Below, piece by piece: positions 50,985 to 59,560 of a DNA stretch of 64,000 bases. Source of the stretch: Kutzneria kofuensis (GTDB taxonomy: Bacteria > Actinomycetota > Actinomycetes > Mycobacteriales > Pseudonocardiaceae). How positions within the stretch are numbered: position 1 is the stretch's first letter; every line of letters begins with the position of its first letter. Both the position numbers and the translations under genes were made by a program. The stretch covers positions 7,628,038 through 7,692,037 of the forward strand of contig NZ_JACHIR010000001.1 of assembly GCF_014203355.1 (NCBI RefSeq). Reading direction: 5' to 3'. The notes under the pieces were generated by a model that searched no databases, was not told where the DNA came from, and worked only from the letters and a program-made list of their open reading frames with translations.

Positions 50985-51800
50985 CTAGGGTTTGCGGGCT
51001 ACGCCGGCGTAGGGGAGGGAGTTGATGCCGGGGTCGTCGGAGATGCCGCCCATGCCGTCGGGCCGCCACATCGGGCAGCCGACCAGACCCGGCTCCACCA
51101 GCTCGAATCCGTCGAAGAAGCGCAGCACCTCGGCGTGCGTGCGGGGAAACGGCTGGTTGTGGGTGTTCTGGTCGTACACCTTGACCGCGTCGCCGAGGTT
51201 GCGGGCCTCGCCGTCGGCGGCCACGTGCGAGATCGCGAGGTAGCTGCCCGACGGCAGCACGTCCCGGTAGCCGGCGACGATCCCGGCCGGATCCCACGCG
51301 TCCGGCATGAAGTGCAGCAGCAGCAACATGAACAGCCCGACCGGCTCGGAGAAGTCCAGCAGTCGCTCGGCCTCCGGCGACTCGTGAACGGCCGCCCGGT
51401 CGCGGGCGTCGGCGTGCACGACGGCGGCCCGCTCGTTGCCGCGCAGCAGCAGCTCGCTGTGGGCGACGGCGATCGGGTCCCGGTCCACGTACACCACGCG
51501 GCAGGACGGGTCGATCTGCTGCACGATCTCGTGCAGGTTGCCGGCGGTGGGCAGGCCCGAGCCGACGTCCAGGAACTGCCGGATCCCGGCCCGCACCATG
51601 AAGATCGCCGCCCGGCGCAGGAACGCCCGGTTGAACCGGGCCGCCTCGCGCACGCCCGGCATGATCTTGTTGATCTTCTCGGCGAGCTCCCGGTCGGCGG
51701 CGAAGTTGGACGCGCCGTCCAGCCAGTAGTCGTACACCCGTGCCGGATGGGGCACCGTCGGGTCGACCTCCGGCGGCACCCAGCTCAAGTCCCCGTGCAT
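50985..51800 (-). CDS. DUF574 (SAM-dependent) methyltransferase
   Basis: This 271-residue protein is of the actinobacterial DUF574 family. It has VYDYWLDGASNFAADRELAEKI near residues 18-40, FLDVGSGLPTAGNLHEI as the SAM-binding loop, and VVYVDRDPIAVAHSE. The ATG at 51800 follows GGGGTGGGG and gives the usual family length; an ATG six codons upstream is possible. These enzymes are abundant in actinomycetes, often near regulators, but their substrates are unknown. The gene is convergent with the NlpC-like gene and divergent from the P450 gene. Confidence 0.88.
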   Translation of the reverse strand: MHGDLSWVPPEVDPTVPHPARVYDYWLDGASNFAADRELAEKINKIMPGVREAARFNRAFLRRAAIFMVRAGIRQFLDVGSGLPTAGNLHEIVQQIDPSCRVVYVDRDPIAVAHSELLLRGNERAAVVHADARDRAAVHESPEAERLLDFSEPVGLFMLLLLHFMPDAWDPAGIVAGYRDVLPSGSYLAISHVAADGEARNLGDAVKVYDQNTHNQPFPRTHAEVLRFFDGFELVEPGLVGCPMWRPDGMGGISDDPGINSLPYAGVARKP

Positions 51801-51930
51801 CCTGCCCCACCCCAACATCCGCGCGCCCGACCGAGGTGAGGCTAGACGGGCCGGGTCGGGGGAGCCAATCGCAACCCGATCGGGTGGACCTCGGCGCAGC
51901 CACTCGCAGTAGCGCGCCGGTACCCCTATC

Positions 51931-53316
51931 GTGAACCGGCCGCGACCGATCGTGGGGTGGGAAGGGTTGTCCGCCAAGCAGAACGTCACCGAAGACGCGC
52001 CGGTCGTCCCCGGCCGGCGGCCCGTGATCGGCCACACCTCCGCCATGCTGCGACGACCGCTGCGCTTCCTGTCCTCGCTGCCCGCGTACGGCGAGGTCGT
52101 CAAGATCTACCTCGGCCCGCTGCCGGTGTACATGGTGACCAGCCCGGAGTTGGCCATGCGGCTGCTCGCCGCGGACGCCGACAGCTACGACAAGGGCATC
52201 GTCTTCGACAAGATGCGCCCGCTGTTCGGCAACGGCCTGGCCACCTCCAACGGCGAGTTCAACAAGCGGCAGCGCCGCCTGGTGTTACCGGCCTTCCACC
52301 GGACCCGGATCGCCTCCTACGCCGAGACCACGATGGTCCGGCTGGCCCGGAACTCGATCGCCGACTGGAAAGCCGGCCAGGTCGTCGCCGTGGACGAGCA
52401 CATGCAGAACCTGGTGCTCAGCATCGCCGGCCGCACGCTGTTCGCCACCGAACTCGGCCAGGACGTGCTCGACGAGATCCAGCGCAGCGTCCCGGATCTG
52501 CTCGACAATGTGCTGGTACGGGCGTTCTCGCCGCGGTTCGTGGAGCGCCTGCCCATCCCCGGCAACCGGAGGTTCGACGCGGCCGCCGCGCGGCTGCGCG
52601 AGGTGATCCCGAGGGTCGTGCTGGCCGCGCGCGAGGCCGGGACCGATCACGGCGACCTGGTGTCGATGCTGCTCATGGCCCGCGACGAGGACACCGGCGA
52701 GGGCATGACCGACGAGCAGGTGCACGACGAGGTCGTCACCATCCTCACCACCGGCGCGGAGACCACCGCCGTCGCGCTGTCCTGGTTCTTCCACGAGATC
52801 GCGCAGGACCCGGAGATCGAGCACCGGTTCCACGCCGAGATCGACCAGGTGCTGGCCGGCCGGCCGGTGACGTTCGCCGACCTGCCGCGGCTCGAGTACA
52901 CGCAGCGTCTCGTCAACGAGATCCTGCGCCGCAACCCGCCGCTGATCCTGATGCGCCGGGCCCGCACCGACGTCACCCTCGGCGGCGTCAGGATCCCCGC
53001 CGGCACCGAGGTCGCGGTCAGCCAGCACACGCTGCACCGGGATCCGCGCTGGTTCCCCGATCCGGACCGGTTCGACCCGGACCGCTGGCTGCCGTCGCGG
53101 GCGGAGAAGCTGCCGCGCGGCGCGTTCATCCCGTTCGGTGCCGGGGCGCGGTTGTGTCCCGGACATCTTCTGGCCCAGACGGAAATCGCGGTCGTCGCCG
53201 CCACCATCGCCGCCCGCTGGCGGCTCGTGCCCGTTCCCGGCACGAAGGTGAAGCCGCGGCTGGCTGCCACCATGCAGCCCAACCGGCTGCCGATGACAGT
53301 TGTGCCACGCCACTGA
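51931..53316 (+). CDS. Cytochrome P450
   Basis: This 461-residue P450 has all family marks: the I-helix ILTTGAETTAV with the oxygen-binding Thr, the K-helix NEILRR (ExxR), FDPDRW, and the heme loop FGAGARLCPG with the cysteine ligand. It resembles the pentalenene-oxidase-like and fatty-acid-oxidising bacterial groups. The GTG at 51931 has no clear ribosome site; GTG at 51952 or a TTG at 51967 are alternatives. A TTA codon lies at 52285-52287. The following secreted hydrolase gene starts 10 bases after its stop, so the two are co-transcribed. Confidence 0.9.
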   Translation: MNRPRPIVGWEGLSAKQNVTEDAPVVPGRRPVIGHTSAMLRRPLRFLSSLPAYGEVVKIYLGPLPVYMVTSPELAMRLLAADADSYDKGIVFDKMRPLFGNGLATSNGEFNKRQRRLVLPAFHRTRIASYAETTMVRLARNSIADWKAGQVVAVDEHMQNLVLSIAGRTLFATELGQDVLDEIQRSVPDLLDNVLVRAFSPRFVERLPIPGNRRFDAAAARLREVIPRVVLAAREAGTDHGDLVSMLLMARDEDTGEGMTDEQVHDEVVTILTTGAETTAVALSWFFHEIAQDPEIEHRFHAEIDQVLAGRPVTFADLPRLEYTQRLVNEILRRNPPLILMRRARTDVTLGGVRIPAGTEVAVSQHTLHRDPRWFPDPDRFDPDRWLPSRAEKLPRGAFIPFGAGARLCPGHLLAQTEIAVVAATIAARWRLVPVPGTKVKPRLAATMQPNRLPMTVVPRH

Positions 53317-53326
53317 GGGAGTTGTC

Positions 53327-54382
53327 GTGAGGCTTGTCCGCAAGCTTGCCGTGCTGGTGCTTGCCTGCGTCGCGGGAGTCGGCGGGGCGGTCGCGCCGCC
53401 GGCCGCGGTCGCGTCGGCGGCGAACTGCTCGCAGGCGGATCTCCCGGTGAGCTCGGCGTCCGTGGTGCGGCTGCTGACGTCGCCGGCGACGATGCACGGC
53501 CAGTTGTGCCTGCCGGAGGGGACGGTCCCGTCGGCGGTGCAGCTGCTGGTGCACGGCGGCACGTACAACAGCGCGTACTGGGATCTGCCGTACGAGCCGG
53601 ATCAGTACTCGTACCAGCGGGACATGGCCAAGCACGGCTTCGCCACGTTCGCGGTCGACGTGCTCGGGGCGGGCCTGAGCAGCCACCCGTTGAGCCTGCC
53701 GCTGACGGTCTGGGCCGAGGCGGAGGCGCTGCACGAGGTGGTCGGGCAGCTACGGAGCGGCGCCGTGGGCGGCATCCACTTCGACAAGGTGGTGATCGTC
53801 GGACACTCGGTCGGTTCCGGCCTCGTCGCCTCGGAAGCGTCGACGTACAAGGATGTCGACGGCGTGGTCCTGACCGGCGTCACGCACATCCCGTCCGTTC
53901 CGGCGCTGGGGCTGGGCGCGGCGCTCGGCCTGGTGCCGGCGTTCCTGTCGTCGGTGCAGAACCCCGGCGACCCGCTGTACTTCACCACGAAGCCGGGGGC
54001 GCGCGGACCGCTGTTCTACAACGCCGAAGACGCGGACCCGAATGTGATCGCCGCCGACGAGGCGACGAAGGACCAGGTGTCGGTGCCGGGCATGGGCACG
54101 GTCGCGGTCTTCGGCATCGTCGCGCCGGTGACGCTGGGCATCAACGTGCCGGTGCTGCAGGCGGTCGGCCAGGACGACATCCTGTTCTGCGGCCTGCTGG
54201 CACTGCGTGACTGCTCGTCGGCGGCGGCGCTGCGGGCCCAGGAGGCCCCGTTCTACTCCGCCGCCGCGAAGCTGTCGGTGTACGTGCTGCCCAACGCGGG
54301 CCATTCCCTGGCGCTGCACCGCAATGCCGGCGACTACCGGGACGCGACCCGCGCCTGGCTCGGCTCCACGTTGGGCATCTGA
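53327..54382 (+). CDS. Secreted alpha/beta hydrolase
   Basis: This 351-residue protein starts with a signal peptide (basic start, LAVLVLACVAGVGGAVA core). The catalytic serine is in GHSVGSGL near residue 155 and the His in NAGHSLALH near the end. It has paired cysteines (ADLPVS-region Cys and Cys in MHGQLC), consistent with export. The GTG at 53327 is preceded by GAGGGAG and sits 10 bases after the P450 stop. A lipase, esterase or amidase role on an exported or extracellular substrate is likely; nothing narrower can be read. Confidence 0.82.
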   Translation: MRLVRKLAVLVLACVAGVGGAVAPPAAVASAANCSQADLPVSSASVVRLLTSPATMHGQLCLPEGTVPSAVQLLVHGGTYNSAYWDLPYEPDQYSYQRDMAKHGFATFAVDVLGAGLSSHPLSLPLTVWAEAEALHEVVGQLRSGAVGGIHFDKVVIVGHSVGSGLVASEASTYKDVDGVVLTGVTHIPSVPALGLGAALGLVPAFLSSVQNPGDPLYFTTKPGARGPLFYNAEDADPNVIAADEATKDQVSVPGMGTVAVFGIVAPVTLGINVPVLQAVGQDDILFCGLLALRDCSSAAALRAQEAPFYSAAAKLSVYVLPNAGHSLALHRNAGDYRDATRAWLGSTLGI

Positions 54383-54385
54383 GGT

Positions 54386-54646
54386 CTAGTCCGGCCACTC
54401 GCCGGTGACCCGCTCGTACGCTTTCGCGCCTGCGCGGTCGGTCGCGGCCTTGACCAGGCCGAACACCGCGCCCTCGATGGCCGCGGCCGCGAGCACGCGG
54501 CCCCAGCCCTGCTGACGGTCGGTCGCCGTCGGAGTCTCGTGATCGCCGGTCGCCACCCGCCAGAGCCGTTTGGACACGGCTCCGGCGGCGGCGCCGGCGA
54601 TCACGCTCAGCAGCATTCCGATTGCCTTGTAACCGAGTTTGCCCAT
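54386..54646 (-). CDS. DUF4235 membrane protein
   Basis: This 86-residue protein has the DUF4235 pattern: GKLGYKAIGMLLSVIAGAAAGAVSKRLW in outline, then a polar loop and a second hydrophobic segment (AAAAIEGAVFGLVKAATDRA) ending in GEWPD. It is a small two-helix membrane protein common in actinobacteria, of unknown function. It lies downstream of the DUF6131 gene on the same strand and converges with the secreted hydrolase gene. Confidence 0.88.
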   Translation of the reverse strand: MGKLGYKAIGMLLSVIAGAAAGAVSKRLWRVATGDHETPTATDRQQGWGRVLAAAAIEGAVFGLVKAATDRAGAKAYERVTGEWPD

Positions 54647-54683
54647 GGCGGCCGGGTGCCACCGTCGGGCCTGCTCGAAACCG

Positions 54684-54839
54684 TCAGTACCAGTGCGCGC
54701 GCCCGCCGATGCGGCGGCCGGTGCCGCCCACGATCGCCAGGATCGCGCCGACGACGGCCAGGATGATGCCGATGGTCCACAGCGCGGGGATGTTGAATAT
54801 GAAGCCGACGATCAGCAGGATTACCCCGAGGGTGATCAC
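54684..54839 (-). CDS. DUF6131-like small membrane protein
   Basis: This 51-residue protein is almost entirely two hydrophobic helices separated by a short turn, with a basic C-terminus (GRRIGGRAHWY). I chose the GTG at 54839 because a near-perfect AAGGAGGT lies 6 bases upstream; the longer reading adds ten residues with no ribosome site. It matches DUF6131 peptides by length and pattern. Function unknown. Confidence 0.78.
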   Translation of the reverse strand: MITLGVILLIVGFIFNIPALWTIGIILAVVGAILAIVGGTGRRIGGRAHWY

Positions 54840-54957
54840 GGCTCGACCTCCTTCGTTCGATGTCGACAACCGGATGACCGTCCTGTCAATGCCGGAAACC
54901 GGCCATTCGGACTAACATCAGGAGTTTCGGTGCCGCCGGCTGCGGTAATCCCCTGGT

Positions 54958-55611
54958 GTGGACACGGTTGTGCTTGCCGACGTCGACGGCACGCTCGTCG
55001 ACAGCAACTACCACCATGCCGTGGCATGGTTCCGCGCGTTCCGAGAAGTCGGCGTCACCGTGCCGATCTGGCGGATTCACCGCGCGATCGGCATGGGCGG
55101 CGACCAACTTGTGGAGGCCGTCGCCGGCGAGCGCGTCGAGTTGGTGCACGGTGACGATGTGCGAGCCGCATGGGCGGAGCAGGTCAAGCCGCTGCTGGGC
55201 GAGATCGTGCCGCTGACCGGCGCGCGGGACCTGCTGGTCGAGGTGAAACGGCTGGGCTGTGGGCTGGTGTTGGCCAGCTCGGGCAAGCCGGAGCACGTCG
55301 ACCACTACCTGAACCTGCTCGGGGCGCGCGATCTCGCCGACGGCTGGACGACGTCGGAGGACGTGGACGCCACCAAGCCGGCGCCGGACCTGCTGGGCGT
55401 CGCGCTGCACAAGGTGCCGGCCGAGCGGGCGCTCGCCCTGGGCGATTCCGTCTGGGACTGCGAGGCCGCCGGCAAGTTGGGCATTCCCACGGTGGGCCTG
55501 CGTACGGGCGGCTTCGGCGAGGCGGAACTGCGGGACGCCGGCGCGGTGCGGGTGTACGAGGACCCTTCGTCGCTGCGGGCCGAACTCCGGGACGTGCTGG
55601 AGCTCGTCTGA
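54958..55611 (+). CDS. HAD-superfamily phosphatase
   Basis: This 217-residue protein has HAD motif I DVDGTLVDS near the N-terminus, motif II LVLASSGKPEHV, and motif III/IV TKPAPD and ALGDSVWDCEAA. The cap inserted after motif I is of the phosphoglycolate-phosphatase-like (beta-PGM) type. It hydrolyses a small phosphate ester, not identifiable from sequence. It starts at a GTG and is followed 13 bases later by a methyltransferase gene, likely an operon. Confidence 0.88.
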   Translation: MDTVVLADVDGTLVDSNYHHAVAWFRAFREVGVTVPIWRIHRAIGMGGDQLVEAVAGERVELVHGDDVRAAWAEQVKPLLGEIVPLTGARDLLVEVKRLGCGLVLASSGKPEHVDHYLNLLGARDLADGWTTSEDVDATKPAPDLLGVALHKVPAERALALGDSVWDCEAAGKLGIPTVGLRTGGFGEAELRDAGAVRVYEDPSSLRAELRDVLELV

Positions 55612-55624
55612 CATCATCCCCCGC

Positions 55625-56458
55625 ATGACCGATGTCGACGCGTTGACCGCGCTCACCGAGGGCGACCGCCGACGGGCACGGCAGCTGGCCGCCGCCGGCA
55701 CGTCGTTGCTGGCCGGGGCCCTGACGGCGTACCTGGACAACGAGGCGGCCGGCTCGGTGTACGACCAGCCGGCGGCGTTCGAGGCGTTCATCAGCGGCGG
55801 CGGCAATGTCGGCCTGTACGCGGCGGTCGAGGACGCGCTGGCCGACCAGTACCGCGAACTGGCCCCGTCGCGGCTGGCGGACATCGGTTGCGGGGATGGC
55901 CGCGTCGTCCGCAATGCCCTTGCCAGCAGCGGACATCTGCCCGATGAGCTGACGCTGGTCGAGCCGTCGGCGGCGCTGCTGGCCCGGGCCGTCCGCGACC
56001 TGACGCCGACGCGGGCCTACGCCGGCACAGTGCAGTTGTATCTGTCCGATGTGGACACCGAGTTCGACCTCGTCGAGTCGACCTTCGCCATGCACACCAT
56101 TCGGCACGACGAGCGCACGGAAGTCCTTGCCCGGCTGCGGGACCGCGCCGAACGGCTGGTGATCGTCGACTTCGACGTGCCGGCCGTCGAGCACGGCAGC
56201 CCGGCGCATCTCCGCTTTCTCGCCGAGACGTACGAACGGGGGTTGTCCGAGTACGCCGAGGACCGGGACCTGGTTGCCCAAGGCTTCCTGATGCCGGTGC
56301 TGGTCGGCCAGCTGACCCCGGGCGCGCGACGCGTCACTTGGGAGCAGCCGGCCGCCGCGTGGCGGGCGCAACTGGAGAAGGCCGGCTACCGGACCGTCTC
56401 CGTCGCCACGCTGCACGACTACTGGTCCTCGCCGGCCTTCCTGCTGATCGCCCAGTGA
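55625..56458 (+). CDS. SAM-dependent methyltransferase
   Basis: This 277-residue protein has the class I SAM-binding motif LADIGCGDGRVV near residue 85 and the acidic follow-up LTLVEPSAALL. The C-terminal half is mixed helix and strand without a DNA- or RNA-binding mark, so a small-molecule substrate is likely. It follows the HAD phosphatase gene closely. A strong hairpin begins in its stop codon. Confidence 0.8.
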   Translation: MTDVDALTALTEGDRRRARQLAAAGTSLLAGALTAYLDNEAAGSVYDQPAAFEAFISGGGNVGLYAAVEDALADQYRELAPSRLADIGCGDGRVVRNALASSGHLPDELTLVEPSAALLARAVRDLTPTRAYAGTVQLYLSDVDTEFDLVESTFAMHTIRHDERTEVLARLRDRAERLVIVDFDVPAVEHGSPAHLRFLAETYERGLSEYAEDRDLVAQGFLMPVLVGQLTPGARRVTWEQPAAAWRAQLEKAGYRTVSVATLHDYWSSPAFLLIAQ

Positions 56459-56497
56459 TCACCCGGCGGCGTCCTTTCCGGACGCCGCCGGGTGATC
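56457..56497. terminator. 18-bp perfect stem-loop between convergent genes
   Basis: Arms at 56457-56474 and 56480-56497 pair perfectly around the loop TTTCC. The hairpin begins inside the methyltransferase stop and ends 1 base before the GH2 stop, so it serves both directions. Confidence 0.88.
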
Positions 56498-56498
56498 C

Positions 56499-59261
56499 TC
56501 ACGCCTTCACGTCGATCTTGCCGACGTTCCAGCCGCTCACGCTGACCACCGGGGTCGCCCCGTTGAGGTCGCCGGACTTCCACGTGACGGTCAGGGTCTG
56601 CGACTCGCCGGGCCACAACGTGATGTCGTTGTCGTCCCACAGGGTCGAGGTCACCTGGTTGTCACCGGGCTGCTCGGCGCCGGCCGAGGTGCCGCGCCGC
56701 ACGTCCGCCCGCAGGAAGAAGCCGACCGTCGGGGTGGTGGACGTGTTGGTGATCGTCACCTTGGTCACCCGGTCCGCGCCGTCCGGCCCCGATGCCGAGG
56801 ACGTCGTGGCGGTGGCCGAGACGGTGGCCGCCTTCAGCGACTTCAGACCGGTGAGGTCGGCGTACTGCGACATGGTCGCCTGCGGATTGCCCAAAGTGGA
56901 CGACCAGTTGACCGCGTCCTGCTTGGTGGGCTGCCAGTACACGTTGCGGTCCACCACGGCGTTGTCCTGCTTGACCAGCAGCTCGACGAAGTACACGTTT
57001 CCCGGTGCGCTGGTCGGCACCTTCGGCTTGACGACCGCGTTGCGCACCTGCTGCGGGCTCAGCGACAGGCCGTTGACGCCCTGGTCGTCCAACACCTTTC
57101 CTTCTGTGTCGTAGACCTTCGCCTCCACCGACACGTTCGACTGGGTGGCGCCGGACAGGTTGTCCAGGGTCACCGTGTTGTTGTCGATGGCGAACAGCGC
57201 GTGCAGCGACTGGTTGGCCTTCTTCGCGCCGAAGAAGCTGCCGGCCTGGTCGCCGTCGTAGTTGTACAGGTCCCAGAGCAGCGTCGGCCAGCCCTTGTTG
57301 GCCTGCCAGTAGATCGTGCCGGTCGACGGGGCCGCCGCGTTGGTGGAGTGGTCCAGGAACGCCTCGAACTGGGCGCGGGTGTTCTCGTAGTTCTGCACCT
57401 GCGCCTCCTGCACGTACGAGGCGAGGTCGGACCACTTGCCGTAGCGGTTGGTCAGCGCCGTGTCGAAGGTGTACAGCGTGCCGAACTTGTAGCCGCCGTG
57501 CCCGGTCTCGTAGTTGGCGTGGTACTGGTTGAAGTCCGGGTTCTGCCACAGGTGCGACTGGTCGGACGCGGACAGGAAGCGGTTGATCGAGTCCAGCGTC
57601 GGCACGGTGTCGCCGGCGCTCTGCTCGCTGTCGAAGCCCCAGGAGCCGCCGGCGTTGGTGCGGCTGTCGTCGCCGCTGTCGTAGTGGCTGGTGTCGTACC
57701 AGTAGTTCGGCGGCACGTAGTCGTACGGGCCCTCCTTCTCACCGGCCGGGCCCAGCTGCGGGCTGCTCTTGTACTCGGCGGAGGCGATGATCGGCTGGCT
57801 GAAGTCGGCGGCCTTGAAGCCGGCCAGCTCGGCGCTCTCCACCTCGGCGCTGGGCTCGTTGTCGCTCCAGCTGTAGGTGAACACGCTGGGGTGGTCGCGC
57901 TCGTTCTCGCCGATGGTCTGCGCGGACAGCCGCAGCAGGTCCAGGGTGGCCTGCGCGGTGCCCGGATCCTCCCAGAAGTCACAGCACTGCTGGCCGGAGT
58001 CGATCAGGATGCCGGCCTTGTCCATCTGCTGGAAGAAGTCGTCCGGCAGCAGGTGGCCCTCCAGCCGGATCACGTTGAGCCCCATGTTCTTCAGCAGCGC
58101 GATCTGCCGGGACACGTCGGCGGAGTTGTAGCGCAGGAACAGGTCCGGCGCGAAACCGCCGCCGCGCACCACGAACGGCACGCCGTTGACGGAGTACTGG
58201 CGCACGCCGTCCGGCGCGATCGGGGCCTTGCCGATCAGCTTCGTGGTGATGGTGCGGATGCCGAACTGCTCGTGGGTGCCGTTGCCGCCGTTGACGGAAG
58301 TGTCCAATGTGTACATCGGCTGCGCGCCCATCTGGTACGGCCACCAGACCTGCGGGTGCGAGATCGTCTGCACCGGGAACGTCACCGTGGCCTTGGAATG
58401 CGCGGCGACGGTGACGCTCTGGCTGACCGTGATCGGCGTGCCGCCGGACGGGGGAGTGATCGTCGCGGTCGCGGTGCCGGTCTGGCTGCTGCCGCCCGCG
58501 TTGGTCACGTCCGCCTTCACGGTCAGCTTGGAGCTGCTCAGGTCGGCGGCGTTGTTCTGCACCACGTGCGCGTTGCCGATGGACAGGGCGTTGGCCACCA
58601 GCAGCTGGATCGGGAACTGGATGCCGGTGTTGTTGTCCGGCGGCAGCTGGTTCCAGTCGACGTCGTCCAGCGTCAGCATCTTGGACGGGTCGTTCGGGTA
58701 CATCTCGACGGCCAGCGAGTTGGCGCCGGACTTGAGGGTGCCGGTGACGTCGAAGGTGAACTTGGTGTACGCGCCGGTCACCGTCGAGGAGGTGGCGACC
58801 TCCTTGCCGTTCACCCAGACATCGGCCTCGCCGACCACGCCGTTGACCACGAGCGACGCCGACTGGCCGGCGGCCAGCGAGGCGGTGAAGTCGGTGCGGA
58901 ACCACCACGGCGTGGCGAACTGGGCGGTGGTCACGGGGCCGGAGTTCTTCTTCTGCGTGCCGAAGCACTTCTTCATGTTGTCCGCGAAGAACACGTCCGG
59001 GCACTTGCCGTTCTGCAGCAGCGCGGTGATCTCGGTGCCGGGCGCGCCCGCGTCGTCCGGGCGCACCTTCAGCCAGTTCGAGGTGTCGAAGCCGGGCGTG
59101 GAGATCTTCGCGCCGCCCTGCGTCGCGGTGGCGCTGCTGAGCACCGTCCAGCCGGCGGTGCCCAGTGTTGTCAGGCCGGGCGGGGCGGCGGCCGCGCTGG
59201 AGGGTGTCGGCCCCACCAGCGCTAGCGCGGCGCCGAGCACCGCGCCGATGACTCGCTTCAT
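56499..59261 (-). CDS. Secreted GH2 exo-beta-D-glucosaminidase (CsxA-like)
   Basis: This 920-residue protein has a signal peptide, an N-terminal GH2 sugar-binding domain (WWFRTDF; ADVWVNGKEVA), immunoglobulin-like domains and a TIM-barrel. The catalytic acid is the Glu of SDNEPS near residue 465 and the likely nucleophile the Glu of GFDSEQSAG near residue 545. The layout matches exo-chitosanase CsxA of Amycolatopsis, which releases glucosamine from chitosan ends. The ATG at 59261 has AGGAG 7 bases upstream. The operator-like palindrome AGGAAAGTTTCCT lies 72 bases before the start, of the type reported for chitosanase genes. Confidence 0.88.
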   Translation of the reverse strand: MKRVIGAVLGAALALVGPTPSSAAAAPPGLTTLGTAGWTVLSSATATQGGAKISTPGFDTSNWLKVRPDDAGAPGTEITALLQNGKCPDVFFADNMKKCFGTQKKNSGPVTTAQFATPWWFRTDFTASLAAGQSASLVVNGVVGEADVWVNGKEVATSSTVTGAYTKFTFDVTGTLKSGANSLAVEMYPNDPSKMLTLDDVDWNQLPPDNNTGIQFPIQLLVANALSIGNAHVVQNNAADLSSSKLTVKADVTNAGGSSQTGTATATITPPSGGTPITVSQSVTVAAHSKATVTFPVQTISHPQVWWPYQMGAQPMYTLDTSVNGGNGTHEQFGIRTITTKLIGKAPIAPDGVRQYSVNGVPFVVRGGGFAPDLFLRYNSADVSRQIALLKNMGLNVIRLEGHLLPDDFFQQMDKAGILIDSGQQCCDFWEDPGTAQATLDLLRLSAQTIGENERDHPSVFTYSWSDNEPSAEVESAELAGFKAADFSQPIIASAEYKSSPQLGPAGEKEGPYDYVPPNYWYDTSHYDSGDDSRTNAGGSWGFDSEQSAGDTVPTLDSINRFLSASDQSHLWQNPDFNQYHANYETGHGGYKFGTLYTFDTALTNRYGKWSDLASYVQEAQVQNYENTRAQFEAFLDHSTNAAAPSTGTIYWQANKGWPTLLWDLYNYDGDQAGSFFGAKKANQSLHALFAIDNNTVTLDNLSGATQSNVSVEAKVYDTEGKVLDDQGVNGLSLSPQQVRNAVVKPKVPTSAPGNVYFVELLVKQDNAVVDRNVYWQPTKQDAVNWSSTLGNPQATMSQYADLTGLKSLKAATVSATATTSSASGPDGADRVTKVTITNTSTTPTVGFFLRADVRRGTSAGAEQPGDNQVTSTLWDDNDITLWPGESQTLTVTWKSGDLNGATPVVSVSGWNVGKIDVKA

Positions 59262-59332
59262 GGTCAGCTCCTAGCGGACGACGTGACACGTGCGAGCGGC
59301 GGTGGCGGCGTTCCGCTGCTTGGACCAGTATT

Positions 59333-59345
59333 AGGAAAGTTTCCT
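59333..59345. promoter_or_regulatory. Chitosanase-type operator palindrome AGGAAAGTTTCCT
   Basis: This is a perfect 6-1-6 inverted repeat 72 bases upstream of the exo-glucosaminidase start. From memory it equals the conserved AGGAAANTTTCCT box upstream of Streptomyces and Kitasatospora chitosanase genes bound by the ROK repressor CsnR. A plus-strand TATAAT follows at 59349-59354. The remaining gap to 59560 shows only the repeat at 59508-59527. Confidence 0.7.
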
Positions 59346-59507
59346 TCCTATAATCGAACAGCCTCGCGGGTGTCGGCGACGGCTGTCAATAGTCCGGCCG
59401 CGTTCGCGCATTTCGCCCGGTTTACCGGTGCGAATGCGATGGCTGATCGAAGGGGTCGCGTTCGGCGGCCGGACGACTTCGAAGTGGAAGCGCTCTCTCA
59501 GATCGAA

Positions 59508-59527
59508 GGTACGGTGATCTTCGTACC
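59508..59527. promoter_or_regulatory. Inverted repeat GGTACG-N8-CGTACC upstream of the M20 gene
   Basis: Six-base arms at 59508-59513 and 59522-59527 are perfect complements with an 8-base spacer. It is 34 bases before the M20 amidohydrolase start, a usual place for an operator. Confidence 0.35.
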
Positions 59528-59560
59528 AGTTGAGGAGTCCACAGTGGACAAGGGGCGGGT

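Noticed and set aside
50985-55625. The methyltransferases at 50,985 and 55,625 as the missing O-methyltransferase of the hydroxymalonyl cassette
   Set aside because: They are more than 44 kb away, belong to DUF574 and an unassigned class I group, and sit in other operons.
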